Origin: Saprospiraceae bacterium
GTDB lineage: Bacteria; Bacteroidota; Bacteroidia; Chitinophagales; Saprospiraceae
Length of the DNA: 64,000 nucleotides
Direction: 5' to 3'
NCBI GenBank assembly: GCA_013214355.1
Contig: JABSSL010000015.1
Location: forward strand, 87,528 to 151,527
In this document: positions 36,155 through 45,518 of the stretch, piece after piece
Position numbering within the stretch: position 1 is the first letter of the stretch
Layout of the letters: each line of letters starts with the position of its first letter
Program-made: the position numbers and the translations under genes
Notes under the pieces: generated by a model
The model's database searches: none
What the model saw: only the letters and a program-made list of their open reading frames with translations
Told to the model about the DNA's origin: nothing

Positions 36155-36409
36155 CTAGCTAAGCTTCCAATCGTGAATTCCTTTAGGAATAGCTAAGGCT
36201 GGAATTTCTGTTTCAGTTATATCAAGGAACTTCAGACTTGTACAGCTATAACCAAGAATCTCGAAGCCTTTCACTTTATGCAGCTTTAGTTTAAGCGTAT
36301 CCGGTGCAGTGGCAAAAGGTTTAGGCTTAGGTTCAAGTTGATCTTCTGCTATACACCCTAAAAGGGTCAGGCAGAGAAAAAGAAAGGAGATCATTATTTT
36401 AGAAGCCAT
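36155..36409 (-). CDS. small lipoprotein of unknown function
   Basis: 84 aa with a clear lipoprotein signal (ISFLFLCLTLLGC, Cys at about 19), then a proline-rich spacer (PKPKPFATAPD) and a short beta-like region (ILGYSCTSLKFLDI). No family recognised. It is the first gene of the minus-strand run towards the methyltransferase. Confidence 0.55.
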   Translation of the reverse strand: MASKIMISFLFLCLTLLGCIAEDQLEPKPKPFATAPDTLKLKLHKVKGFEILGYSCTSLKFLDITETEIPALAIPKGIHDWKLS

Positions 36410-36480
36410 TATTTAAGTTAAGCATTAATGCTCAAAGGGGCAATATATCTCTCCTTTCTTTCAGTAAGCTAAGGGGTGAT

Positions 36481-37563
36481 TTAGAATTCGTTGTTCATGA
36501 TGGTTTCCATGATCTGAAAGCGCTGTTCACCTTTGTTTTGTTCGTTGCTGAGCAGGATGATCAAACTGTTAGATTCTGGGATTAATACCAACAAGCTCGT
36601 AAATCCATCAATATCACCACCATGATGATAGACTACCTGCTTGTTGATATTCTGTGTAAACCATCCGGCACCTGCAGTACTGACTCCTTCCTGGCCAGTA
36701 GGCGCTGAGAATATGGCTTGCTTTTCTTCAGCGGTGTAATAATTGGCCAGCATCATATCTCCCCATTTTTCTAGATCGGCGATGGTACTTTCATTCTCCC
36801 CGGCACTGAAGGCAATTTGCATTTGATACACTCCCACTTCAGTACCCGCATCGTACCCTTTTGCTCGGCTCGCATCCAGGATTTGATCTGGACCTTTTCC
36901 TGTATTCACTAGATCGAGTGGACCGTAGACTTTTTCTTGTAGGTACGCTTGATAGGTCTTACCTGTAAGTTCCTCGATTAGCACTCCCAAAATCAGGTAG
37001 TTGGAATTTGAATATTCGAAGAAGTCACCCGGGGTGAACTTAAGACCATTTTCTGCTATGGCGTCGGTGATAATTTCAAAGATTTCTTCAAGCTCAAAAA
37101 AGTAGTTGTTTTCTTCTGCATAGTCTTCTACAGCACCGACATAATCGGGTATCCCAGAGTGATGTGTCATTAGGTGACGAATGGTAATCTGATCGCCCAT
37201 GGGGAATTCATCGGAGAAATCACTTAGTGGTTGGTCAAAACTTTCAATTAGGCCATCTCTTTTGAGATTTACGATAGCCGCGGAAGTAAAGGATTTGGTA
37301 ACCGATCCTATACGATAAATAAGAAAGGGGGCATTGGGGGTATTGTTTGTTTTGTCAGCCATGCCAAAGCCTGTCCTAAGCAAATCAGCGTTACCTTTTC
37401 TGATCAAGACACTACCATTAAAGCCGATCTGTTGCAGATAAGCTTCAGCAGAAGTGTAATCGGAGATGGGTTGAGGGATATCGTCATCCTGATTGCATCC
37501 ACTAATCATCACCGCTAGAATTAAAGTCAATAAGAGAGAAAATTTTTGAATTTGAGTTTTCAT
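36481..37563 (-). CDS. serine hydrolase, beta-lactamase class C/PBP4 family lipoprotein
   Basis: 360 aa from ATG 37563, chosen because it begins a lipoprotein signal (SLLLTLILAVMISGC); the frame is open to 37686. Class C-type fold: nucleophile SxxK as GSVTKSFTSA, second motif YSNSNYLILG (Y-x-N), and VYHHGGDIDGFTS as the HxG-type third motif. Such proteins are esterases, D-peptidases or rarely beta-lactamases. Outer-envelope location. Not obviously linked to the class A enzyme 4 kb away. Confidence 0.9.
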   Translation of the reverse strand: MKTQIQKFSLLLTLILAVMISGCNQDDDIPQPISDYTSAEAYLQQIGFNGSVLIRKGNADLLRTGFGMADKTNNTPNAPFLIYRIGSVTKSFTSAAIVNLKRDGLIESFDQPLSDFSDEFPMGDQITIRHLMTHHSGIPDYVGAVEDYAEENNYFFELEEIFEIITDAIAENGLKFTPGDFFEYSNSNYLILGVLIEELTGKTYQAYLQEKVYGPLDLVNTGKGPDQILDASRAKGYDAGTEVGVYQMQIAFSAGENESTIADLEKWGDMMLANYYTAEEKQAIFSAPTGQEGVSTAGAGWFTQNINKQVVYHHGGDIDGFTSLLVLIPESNSLIILLSNEQNKGEQRFQIMETIMNNEF

Positions 37564-37741
37564 TTCCTTTTTGTTTGTAATTGAAATAATTGGTTTAAAA
37601 GTCGGATAAGACGAAAGGTAGTGGGTAATAGCTATGTGGGGAGATAGATTAAGCTTGACGCAAGCCTGTAAATAGTGATGCAACACTATCTATTCCTACA
37701 GCTTTCCTCTACCTTGAAAAGATTTTAGTGTATGGACTACC

Positions 37742-38392
37742 TTAGAAGTTCACCCCGAAGTAAAGGTTGGGCTCGAAGAGGAAGTAGTTTCTCCATTTAT
37801 CGTCCAGGGCTTTAAATTCTTCAGGTGCTTTAGAATCAAACATCCAGTGCTGACAATGCACTTGTGGTTCTATGAAAAAGCGTTTATTCTTACCAAAAGC
37901 GACATGGTATCCAAGGTGATAGGAATTGTACAGCTTAAAGCCATCTCCTACTTTGTTCTGGTTTTCATCTAGGTAGGTCTTGAACTGTGGCAGAACTTCA
38001 ACGGTAGCAAATAATCCTTTCCACAACATGCGTTGATAGGTCAATCCTATCCCTACCTCTCGTACGTGTCCGGGGTAGAATTCTGTCTCAGATTTTACCT
38101 TATCCAAGAGTCCGTCCCACCAAAGAATTCCCATCGGTTGGAATAGTCGCCACGTGGCCAGCTTTATCCCAATGATATTCTTATCATCTAAGATGTGTTT
38201 AACATGGAGTTCTATATGTTGGGTATGCTTGCGATCGTTCCAGGATTTTTCAATCAACTGGGGTACGGTTATCATAGGAATACTAACTCTAAACTTATGC
38301 GCGACTTCATTGTCTTGAGTTGTTTGTAAGTTGCTTTGGGCAACAGTGGAAAAGGCAATAAAAGTTAGAAGGATAATTAGTGAGTTTTTCAT
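37742..38392 (-). CDS. secreted beta-rich protein, possible outer-membrane barrel
   Basis: 216 aa from ATG 38392 with signal peptide MKNSLIILLTFIAFSTVAQ. The mature part alternates hydrophobic and polar residues (IGIKLATWRL, EVGIGLTYQRMLWKGLFATVEVLP, YHLGYHVAFGKNKRFFIEPQVH) and ends in NLYFGVNF, a terminal Phe as in outer-membrane beta-barrels. No named family recognised. It lies upstream of the class C-type hydrolase on the same strand. Confidence 0.6.
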   Translation of the reverse strand: MKNSLIILLTFIAFSTVAQSNLQTTQDNEVAHKFRVSIPMITVPQLIEKSWNDRKHTQHIELHVKHILDDKNIIGIKLATWRLFQPMGILWWDGLLDKVKSETEFYPGHVREVGIGLTYQRMLWKGLFATVEVLPQFKTYLDENQNKVGDGFKLYNSYHLGYHVAFGKNKRFFIEPQVHCQHWMFDSKAPEEFKALDDKWRNYFLFEPNLYFGVNF

Positions 38393-38832
38393 TGTTAGAA
38401 TTTTAGTTGGTGAAATAAAATCAACTGATGGCACAAAGATGGGGCGAGGATGGAGGCGCATCGTTTCAAAATGTAATTGCGGACTTGCCCATGTAATTCG
38501 ATACCTTCAAAGGTGCTTCCGGGGGAGCACTGCATATCTTTTATCGCACGTCTTATTGGCCAATGGCTGGCTCGTTTTAGCGTATTGAAAAGATAAAACC
38601 AGTAGTGGGAGAGATACCGTTAATGCTGTTCTCTAGCAAGAACTTCGGTGGTTTGCAAAGCATTTGCAGGTATTCATCTTTCTTGAGGGAAACATCGTAC
38701 TGGAGAAGAAAGAGGGCTTAAAGGTCCCGAAATACAATTGTTAGCTGCTATATGAGATTTAGCACTTTTTAGGTTTCCCATTTGTAAGGGAAGAAGATTC
38801 TAATATTACGGCTGCCCAGTTGATCACTTCTG
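38393..38832. other. intergenic region, about 440 bp
   Basis: No convincing coding frame on either strand, and no strong hairpin or promoter match was found. Confidence 0.4.
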
Positions 38833-39645
38833 TCATTCCAGTGGTAGTCTTGATTTCAGGACCCGCTTCAGCCTTTTATTTTTTGTGCTTCTATATTCCT
38901 TAAGGAGGATTTCGACCTGCCGCTCCGATCTTAAGTTGATCTCATCTTTGTATTGGATAATTTCGACTTCGCTTTCATCATAATCTCTTTCATAATACCC
39001 CTTGTCATTCCATGTATACTTAAGCAGGTAATCTTTCTGTATTTCTCCAGTTTCTCTTCGCCAAACAGCTTTTGGTTCCAGCCAGTACAAAGACCTCAGT
39101 ATTCCTGCTTTCTTGGTATCCGTTACTTGTTCAAACCGATCTAAGAGATAATCATATACTTCTACTCCATATACTCTCTGTGCGGGGCGAATGAAGCAAT
39201 AGTTGCTACTGGGATCCCATATATTGATTGAAGTCTCTAGAAGGGCCTTCATTAGGTCATCAGAGAACGCTTCTACTGTATCTAATACATATGGAACAAA
39301 CCACTTTCCAATCCTACTTCTAAGCTTTGACATCAGGTATCTCTCCTCTCCTGATGACAATTGCCCTTGCGTTATCTTTCTAAATTCTAGAAAAATATTT
39401 TTATTGGAACTCGAGGATAAATTCATTAGACCAAACTTACTCCTGGAGCTTATCTCGCCTTTCAAAACCTTTCTCAGATATGCTTGGTACAATCTTTCCA
39501 GGACTAAGTTATCTGAGTCTAAAAGGGACAGGCTTGCCAGTAGCCTAACTCTTAGTAGCTCCAGCCTATAGCTATTGCTTATGATTCCGGTGACTAAATA
39601 TTCTATCGGTCTCGTAATGCAAGAATTTAGTTTGGTAAATCTTTC
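38833..39645 (-). CDS. hypothetical protein, N-terminus without an ATG
   Basis: An ATG-less open frame runs from just after a TAG at 39648-39646 to the stop at 38833, 270 codons. The shortest conventional reading begins with TTG at 39492 (219 aa), but upstream codons are protein-like (YLVTGIISNSYRLELLRVRLL, two short pieces), so the true protein is longer or the 5' end is lost. Charged, mostly helical at the N-terminus, with ILKEYRSTKNKRLKRVLKSRL at the C-terminus. No family recognised. May be a 5'-truncated gene. Confidence 0.5.
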   Translation of the reverse strand, partial: ERFTKLNSCITRPIEYLVTGIISNSYRLELLRVRLLASLSLLDSDNLVLERLYQAYLRKVLKGEISSRSKFGLMNLSSSSNKNIFLEFRKITQGQLSSGEERYLMSKLRSRIGKWFVPYVLDTVEAFSDDLMKALLETSINIWDPSSNYCFIRPAQRVYGVEVYDYLLDRFEQVTDTKKAGILRSLYWLEPKAVWRRETGEIQKDYLLKYTWNDKGYYERDYDESEVEIIQYKDEINLRSERQVEILLKEYRSTKNKRLKRVLKSRLPLE

Positions 39646-39775
39646 CTAAGTCTTACGTTAGTGCACGGAAGATGTGAGCTTTTGCTCTATGCCAGTAGCC
39701 AGTAGAGGTACTTTTTGTGCTACGGCCTTCCGCTCATTCATGAGAATAATTGAGTAGGTGCTGTTGGAGACCACA

Positions 39776-40702
39776 TCATTCCTGTAATGCTACGTATATC
39801 TCACTTTCCATGATCTTCGCTTGCACTATTTGCATCAGTTCTTCTTCGGTCTTCGGTACAGTAAATGGTATGCCTGTGATTGAATCTATCTCGATTTCAT
39901 AGTCGTAATAATACCCTTCCACATAGTTATATGTATTCAAACCCAAGACCCTCACTTCATATCCGAACCAACTTGAATGGTATTCCCTTTGAATTACCTC
40001 TTCCACTAAAGTTTCACGCTTTTCAATCGAGGATACGACTTCACTTAAAGCTTTTGAGATTTCATCTGGTGAATACTGTTCTTTTAGCAAGCTGGCAATA
40101 TCATTGATGTTCCAATAGTTCTTGACGGTTGATAAATTAAAGATATCTCCTTTAAGTCTTTCCAAAATGGGATTAACCCTACCTAGTTCCAACTGATTTC
40201 GAACAAATAAGGTATCTCTCTGAAATTCATCGTCCAACTTCCCAAACAGGCATCCGAAATAATCCGATTCTTCATCCGCTTTCTGTATAAAGCCGAGAGA
40301 TTGCTGATACTTTTTTCTTCCTGTGTAAATCCTTGCGAGATTCATGTTGGCATCATAATACAGTTTAGTGTAGGGATCAATACTAGGTAATTTTTTCTTT
40401 AGCATTCTTGTGGCCTGCTTGGCTCTGCCAGTTCCTGCTAAAACCTCCTTAAATGCTTGCTCCGCCATATCTAGGCTGTCCATTTCAAGGTAGACCCTTC
40501 CTTCAAAAAGACTTATCTCTTTGTAAAGGAGTCCATTTTTCCGGACACTGGTTTTGATGCGCTCTAATTCTTTTACAGTCTCGTGAAGTTCTTTTGCTTC
40601 ATAATAGTCGTAAGCTAAGGATAGCTTTTCACAGCTATCTGCGCACCCTTGTAGAATGACTGTGAATGATAGCAGCAACAGTATCTTTATACATGACTTC
40701 AT
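39776..40702 (-). CDS. hypothetical lipoprotein with TPR-like helices
   Basis: 308 aa with a lipoprotein signal (LLLLSFTVILQGC). Helical repeats of TPR spacing follow: YDYYEAKELHETVKELERI, GRVYLEMDSLDMAEQAFKEVL and ANMNLARIYTGRKKYQQSLGF. A different C-terminal domain is rich in aromatic residues (LNTYNYVEGYYYDYEIEIDS). No family recognised. Envelope protein, possibly a scaffold (inference). It is adjacent to the ATG-less hypothetical gene on the same strand. Confidence 0.6.
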   Translation of the reverse strand: MKSCIKILLLLSFTVILQGCADSCEKLSLAYDYYEAKELHETVKELERIKTSVRKNGLLYKEISLFEGRVYLEMDSLDMAEQAFKEVLAGTGRAKQATRMLKKKLPSIDPYTKLYYDANMNLARIYTGRKKYQQSLGFIQKADEESDYFGCLFGKLDDEFQRDTLFVRNQLELGRVNPILERLKGDIFNLSTVKNYWNINDIASLLKEQYSPDEISKALSEVVSSIEKRETLVEEVIQREYHSSWFGYEVRVLGLNTYNYVEGYYYDYEIEIDSITGIPFTVPKTEEELMQIVQAKIMESEIYVALQE

Positions 40703-40928
40703 CTACCAAATTGTTGAGAATAGGATTGCATACATATTGTCCAGGTTTGTCCCCGATACTCGATTTCAGCAATCGGTTATTCAAGTCTATGAAAGCTAGA
40801 AGCATTGTTTAAGCTTATACTTACTGTGATCTAGCTTGTACCTTTCTTAGGACTCATGATCGCTCTTTTGACTAGATTCTGCAATAATTTAAGACGATTT
40901 AGGTTCATACATCGTCTAACAGGGTAAG

Positions 40929-41834
40929 TTATGGTTGCTCATTTATGAAGTAATCCCACGCTGCCTTGGCTATATCTGCGATTATCTTCTCATTGGTTGC
41001 AAGATCTTCTGCTGATTCGGTAACGAATACGCTGATACTGAAATATTCTCCAGTAGGTAGGAAAACAATTCCAACGTTATTTACCGCGGCAGTGATACCG
41101 GTTTCTTTGTGTTTCCCTGACCAGCCGGTTTTATGGGCAACAATAGCATCTGTTGGTAATTGCCCCCTTAACCTTTTTTTCCCGGTTTGGGTGCCTTTCA
41201 TAATATCCCATATAAAATCATAGCTTTCTTTGCTAAGTAAGTCGCCTTTGTTTTCGTAAAAGGTTGCTAGTATCCTGTTCGCTTCTTTTGGTGTTGTCCA
41301 GTTCTGAAACTGCAAATCCCAGTTGTTTTGCATGATTTCCTCATTGATCTTGACGGCAAAGTCCTTGAAGCCAAGTTCCGTGAAATGGTTTTCAACGACC
41401 TCTGGCCCTCCCAGTAATCTTAACAAAACATCACAGCCAACATTGTCACTTAATGCCACGGTATATTCTATGACTTCGGCTAGGGTAAGGGTACCTCCTT
41501 CCGGATACTTTTCTCTTATAGGGCTCCATAGCCCAGGTAGCAGCTCACTTTTCTTAATGTCAACCTTTTGCTCAAGAGAAAGAACCCCTCTGTCTACTTC
41601 GGCTAATACTTTTAAGGCAATGGGGAACTTGAACACACTCTGCATGGGGAAGTGCCGTTCGCCATTAATACTGAGCGTATCCTTACCGTCCATCCCATTA
41701 ATAGCAACACCGACTATAGCGTTTTTCGAAGCTATAATGCGCTCAATTTCCAGTCTTAAGGTTTCAGGGCCTTGCTTACAGCCTTGAGCGAGGTATACTA
41801 AAAGAAGTAAAAGGGTAAAAGCTGTGTTCTTCAT
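40929..41834 (-). CDS. bla: class A beta-lactamase (subclass A2-like)
   Basis: 301 aa from ATG 41834 (an ATG 12 bp upstream is in frame). Lipoprotein-type leader ending YLAQGC. Catalytic motifs: S-x-x-K as MQSVFKFP, SDN in ALSDNVGC, the omega-loop region NEEIMQNNWDLQFQNWTTP with a Glu-Glu-x-Met pattern seen in CfxA/PER-like enzymes, and KTG as VAHKTGWSGK. All motifs are intact, so penicillin/cephalosporin hydrolysis is plausible. Chromosomal, no mobile element in sight. The spectrum cannot be read. Confidence 0.9.
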   Translation of the reverse strand: MKNTAFTLLLLLVYLAQGCKQGPETLRLEIERIIASKNAIVGVAINGMDGKDTLSINGERHFPMQSVFKFPIALKVLAEVDRGVLSLEQKVDIKKSELLPGLWSPIREKYPEGGTLTLAEVIEYTVALSDNVGCDVLLRLLGGPEVVENHFTELGFKDFAVKINEEIMQNNWDLQFQNWTTPKEANRILATFYENKGDLLSKESYDFIWDIMKGTQTGKKRLRGQLPTDAIVAHKTGWSGKHKETGITAAVNNVGIVFLPTGEYFSISVFVTESAEDLATNEKIIADIAKAAWDYFINEQP

Positions 41835-41947
41835 CGTGATTTTCATTTGCTTTTGGAGAACGCTAGGTCATTATGAACCTATTGCTTCTGTTTGTTCAAG
41901 AATTTTTACGCTGCCGCTACAGTCCGCAGTCTCTTCGAAGAACGGCC

Positions 41948-43120
41948 TTACTCCGTTGCCAACTTAATGATGGCGCCTTGGTCATCATCAATTAATAGGT
42001 AAATAAAACCAGCGGGGGATTGGGCAATATGGCGAATCCTACCCAAACTATTACGATATAAGGTTTCCTGCTGGGTGAGATTAGAGCCGTCCCAAGTCAA
42101 TCTGAATAGTCTCTCGTTGGCTAATGTAGACATGAAATGATGACCTGTCCATTCTGGGTATACCGTACCCGTATAGATTAGATGTGAGGAAGGTGCCACA
42201 GAAGGATCATAGAAAAGTAAGGGTTGTTCCATTCCAGCTTTACTAGTTCCTTCTCCAATATTTTGGCCATTGTAATCTCGACCATAGGTAATCACCGGCC
42301 AGCCATAGTTGTTGCCAGCACTAATCAAATTGATTTCATCACCACCTCGGGCTCCATGTTCATTCACAAACAACTGCTGGGTGCTCTTGTCAAAGGCAAT
42401 ACCTTGGGGGTTGCGATGACCATAAGAATAAATCTCTGGCAAGGCTTGACTCTGATTGACAAACGGGTTATCAGCAGGAATGGAACCATCCAAGTTCAAT
42501 CTAATGACCTTTCCCCAGTGTTTATCTAACTCTTGCGGATAAGATTGATTGGCATCGGATAGGCTACTAGCCGCGCCATAGTGAAAACGGTCTCCGAGTG
42601 AAACGAATACATGACCATTTTCGTCAAATGCGATTCTGGAACCGTAATGCAAACTGCTACTATGGTACGGAAGCGCCTCAAACAACTCTTCCACGGCTTG
42701 AACCTCCGTTCCAGCCAATTTGAATCGTACGAGCGCCAGTGTAGAAGTATTGTTATTTCCTCTCTTTGAGTAGGTTAGATAGATAAAGCCACTTTGCCCA
42801 AAGTCGGGCCCTACCCGGATATCCAACAAACCACCCTGACCACCATAACGAACATTTAGACCGTGACTCAATTGCTGGGAGCTTCCGTTTTCAACTAGCA
42901 ATAAATCCCCATTGCGCTCCGTGACTAACCAGGTATCTTCATCTACAAAAGCCATGCCCCAGGGATGATTGAAGCCAGAAAGTACAACCTCCGTACTGAT
43001 GGAAGGATTGGCTCCGTTATCTTCCATTGGAGGAGTTGTTATATCTCCGTCTCCTTCATTGTTGCAGGCCCATAGTCCCATCAAAAGCAGGCTACTAAAA
43101 AACAAACTAAGTTTCTGCAT
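41948..43120 (-). CDS. PQQ-dependent sugar dehydrogenase (YliI/GDH-B-like)
   Basis: 390 aa lipoprotein (LLLMGLWAC, Cys19). Six-bladed propeller of the soluble aldose dehydrogenase family: FNHPWGMAFVDEDTWLVTERNG (the opening blade with catalytic region), GQGGLLDIRVGPDF, SYGHRNPQGIAFD, NEHGARGGDEINLI, NYGWPVITYG, and YPEWTGHHFMSTL. PQQ- and calcium-binding residues lie in these segments in relatives. It oxidises aldose sugars in the periplasm, passing electrons to the respiratory chain. It stands alone. Confidence 0.92.
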   Translation of the reverse strand: MQKLSLFFSSLLLMGLWACNNEGDGDITTPPMEDNGANPSISTEVVLSGFNHPWGMAFVDEDTWLVTERNGDLLLVENGSSQQLSHGLNVRYGGQGGLLDIRVGPDFGQSGFIYLTYSKRGNNNTSTLALVRFKLAGTEVQAVEELFEALPYHSSSLHYGSRIAFDENGHVFVSLGDRFHYGAASSLSDANQSYPQELDKHWGKVIRLNLDGSIPADNPFVNQSQALPEIYSYGHRNPQGIAFDKSTQQLFVNEHGARGGDEINLISAGNNYGWPVITYGRDYNGQNIGEGTSKAGMEQPLLFYDPSVAPSSHLIYTGTVYPEWTGHHFMSTLANERLFRLTWDGSNLTQQETLYRNSLGRIRHIAQSPAGFIYLLIDDDQGAIIKLATE

Positions 43121-43483
43121 GAGTATTTGATTTTTGAGATGAAAATTGTAGCGTAATTGCTCAACAGTTGTTAACCTTCAGGATACCCTAAAGGTTTATC
43201 AAATAACTCACGGAGACTATGCTAGATTGTTTGAAGAGATCAGTTTTGTCAGGAAAAAGCATCTGGAATAAGAAGCTGCTTGATTTTAACATTCAGCTTT
43301 TGTTAGGTCTCTTGTCCTACCCCGATTCATTTTTGAAGTCTTCATCTGACGATCGCCAAATTCGGATTTTGGTGCTCAAATAGACAAAAATAACCTATGC
43401 TAAATTACTGAAGCCAAAATCAAAACAGCTTCTATGGGGAACGGTTTGCTGATGTGCTACAGGGGAGCACTTAAGATCTATAG
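43121..43483. other. intergenic region, 363 bp
   Basis: No coding frame, hairpin or promoter motif recognised. It separates the truncated AraC sensor gene from the sugar dehydrogenase gene. Confidence 0.45.
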
Positions 43484-43777
43484 CTAGCTGACTGCGTTGC
43501 TAGCCTGTTGTAGAAAAGCTCGACCTTTTACGATTAAAGATTCACTCGAAAAGCTACAAACTACATCGGATGGGACAAATAGAATCGAACCTGGCTGTAG
43601 GGGAATTTCTTCAAAATTTATTTCTAGGATTCCGGTTGTACCCGCAGTAAAATGGTATACTTGATAAAAGCTAATCCGAGGAGGTTCTCCAATGATTTCA
43701 AAACTATTCTGGGTTAGTTTTTGTAAAGAGACTATTTCTAATCCTTCCTCTCCTTTGAAGTCATATTTTTTCATCAC
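43484..43777 (-). pseudogene. truncated AraC-family N-terminal (cupin-like) domain
   Basis: 97 codons matching the effector-binding half of Bacteroidota AraC regulators: RISFYQVYHFTAGTTGIL, FEEIPLQPGSILFVPSDVV and SLIVKGRAF (the AraC arm/cupin pattern). It then stops with no DNA-binding domain. Full regulators are about 290 aa, so roughly two-thirds is missing. No continuation in a nearby frame was recognised in the following 360 bp. Confidence 0.6.
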
Positions 43778-43912
43778 CCATCATTTCATTTTCAAACGAA
43801 AGTAGCTGATTAGTTACACTTTCCTCGCGTAGGCAGCTAGGTAATGGCCTTCCTACCAGCTACGACCATCTACAATGCAACGGTTGAGCTTCTTCTGTTG
43901 CATAGCGTAGCT

Positions 43913-45088
43913 TTAGTGGCTTCTTCTAATTTCGATTTCTTGTATGACTCCTTTTGAGTTTTGCACCTTTATCGTCGCTACTTCTACATTGGATAAGAGA
44001 GGATTCAGCAGGTAGCTGCAATCTGATATATCTTCTGTATTGATACCGTTGATGGCAACAATCCTATCCCCAACCGATATGTTTTTTGGCAATGCTTTTG
44101 TCCATATTCTTCCCACTACCAGTACCCCATTCATGAAGGTGGGACTTACCGTCCAAAATCGTTCTTTAGAACCCAAAGCTTCAGCGTAAGATCTGAAATA
44201 ACTTTTACTGTTTTTATAGTCTATAGTTAGTTCTCCATATTGCAGAAACCGAGAACCAATCCTTGAATTGGTGGTAGATGCTGTTTCAATGAGCACATGG
44301 CTAAACCTTTTTCCCTGTACTGTTAATTCGGGAATGGACAGTCGATAGCTCCTCGACTGTTGTTCCAAACCATTAATGCCAATGGAAGTTGAACCCCTGC
44401 TTTCAGACTGCTTACTAAAGGTTTTAGTCCTTTTAAACTTCTTCATATGAGCATTAGACATAGCGTAAAGTTCTGACGCGCCAGTATCAAAAAGGACCAT
44501 TTCGGTAGCCTTATCTCCGAGTGCTATGGTAAATACGGGTGAACTTTGTTGATCAATATAGATATCTGATGCAATGGTCTGGCTTAGATCGAGCTTATCT
44601 TTGTTATCCGCAATTCTAATCAGGCCACTTTTTTCATCAAACTGAATCACAGATTCTCTCAATAGATTGCTTCCTATAATTCCATCCACTTCAAAGCACT
44701 GGGTTAACAAGTTTTCCTCGAAGACTACTGCTGGGATATCTAAAACCGATGTCTGACCTAACTTTAATTGGTCAATCTTTGCCACTCTAAAGGTCGATTT
44801 ATTACCATTGATATCTGTCAAATCTTGGCTGGATACGATGTCTATTCCTGGTTTTTCCGATAATCCAATACTAATGGCCGTTGGTGCTCCAGTATCAAGA
44901 ATAAACTTAAATGATTGAAGGTTGATCTCGACATCAAGGATGATTTTTCCCTTAATATTTTGAAAGGGAAGCTCGATCAGGTAGTCCTTACTCGCAAATC
45001 CACCTTGATTTAGATTAAACGTTTGTCCGCTTATTGAGGTCCCAATCATGAAAATGATTAATGGGAGTATTATTTTTTTCATAGACAT
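43913..45088 (-). CDS. retropepsin-like aspartyl protease with C-terminal PDZ domain
   Basis: 391 aa with signal peptide (IILPLIIFMIGTSISGQ). Two pepsin-type lobes each have the active Asp: FILDTGAPTAISIG and MVLFDTGASELYAMS, a pseudo-dimeric arrangement. Each is preceded by hydrophobic strands (GKIILDVEI, VDGIIGSNLL). The C-terminal PDZ domain carries ISVGDRIVAINGINTEDIS. Predicted periplasmic protease of the SpoIIGA/Gag-like clan in Bacteroidota. It stands alone between a truncated AraC gene and the S8 peptidase locus. Confidence 0.9.
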   Translation of the reverse strand: MSMKKIILPLIIFMIGTSISGQTFNLNQGGFASKDYLIELPFQNIKGKIILDVEINLQSFKFILDTGAPTAISIGLSEKPGIDIVSSQDLTDINGNKSTFRVAKIDQLKLGQTSVLDIPAVVFEENLLTQCFEVDGIIGSNLLRESVIQFDEKSGLIRIADNKDKLDLSQTIASDIYIDQQSSPVFTIALGDKATEMVLFDTGASELYAMSNAHMKKFKRTKTFSKQSESRGSTSIGINGLEQQSRSYRLSIPELTVQGKRFSHVLIETASTTNSRIGSRFLQYGELTIDYKNSKSYFRSYAEALGSKERFWTVSPTFMNGVLVVGRIWTKALPKNISVGDRIVAINGINTEDISDCSYLLNPLLSNVEVATIKVQNSKGVIQEIEIRRSH

Positions 45089-45206
45089 TTCTTTATTGAG
45101 CTAGGTGGCCTCAATTGGGGATATTTATGTCGCGATCCAGGAGTGATTCGTTCAGACTTTTGCCGATGACTATGATCGCACAACTTAGTTGAACCTCCGA
45201 AACTTC

Positions 45207-45389
45207 CTATGATTTCTCACCTCGCTTCGTGACTACAAAATAGGGTATCCCACCTAACAAGGGGGCAAACCAAGCCATCAAAATCCACCAATGTTCATGC
45301 CAATTCAATATCCCGAATAGGAATTCTACAATAATAAAAAGGGATATTCCCACCAAGACAAAATTCAAAATACGCTGTTTCTTTTCCAT
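45207..45389 (-). CDS. small two-TM membrane protein
   Basis: 60 aa from ATG 45389 (MEKKQRILNF), chosen because the frame upstream to 45500 lacks protein-like character. Two hydrophobic helices (FVLVGISLFIIVEFLFGIL and WWILMAWFAPLLGGIPYFVV) with a basic C-terminal tail. No family name. It follows the S8 peptidase gene at 129 bp (18 bp if the longer frame is used), so it may belong to that operon. Confidence 0.55.
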   Translation of the reverse strand: MEKKQRILNFVLVGISLFIIVEFLFGILNWHEHWWILMAWFAPLLGGIPYFVVTKRGEKS

Positions 45390-45518
45390 CTGTATTTGTT
45401 GTTGTGAAATTGATCCATTCTTTGGTTGCAATAAGCGTGTCAAAAAGGAATTAAACCCATCAGTAACAGCCCTGGAGCCTACTGATCGGTTCAATTCCAA
45501 ACCTATCTGAGTTGGAGC

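Noticed and set aside
38331..38588. 85-codon plus-strand ORF
   Set aside because: Starts inside the signal peptide of the gene at 37742-38392 on the opposite strand and has no motif.
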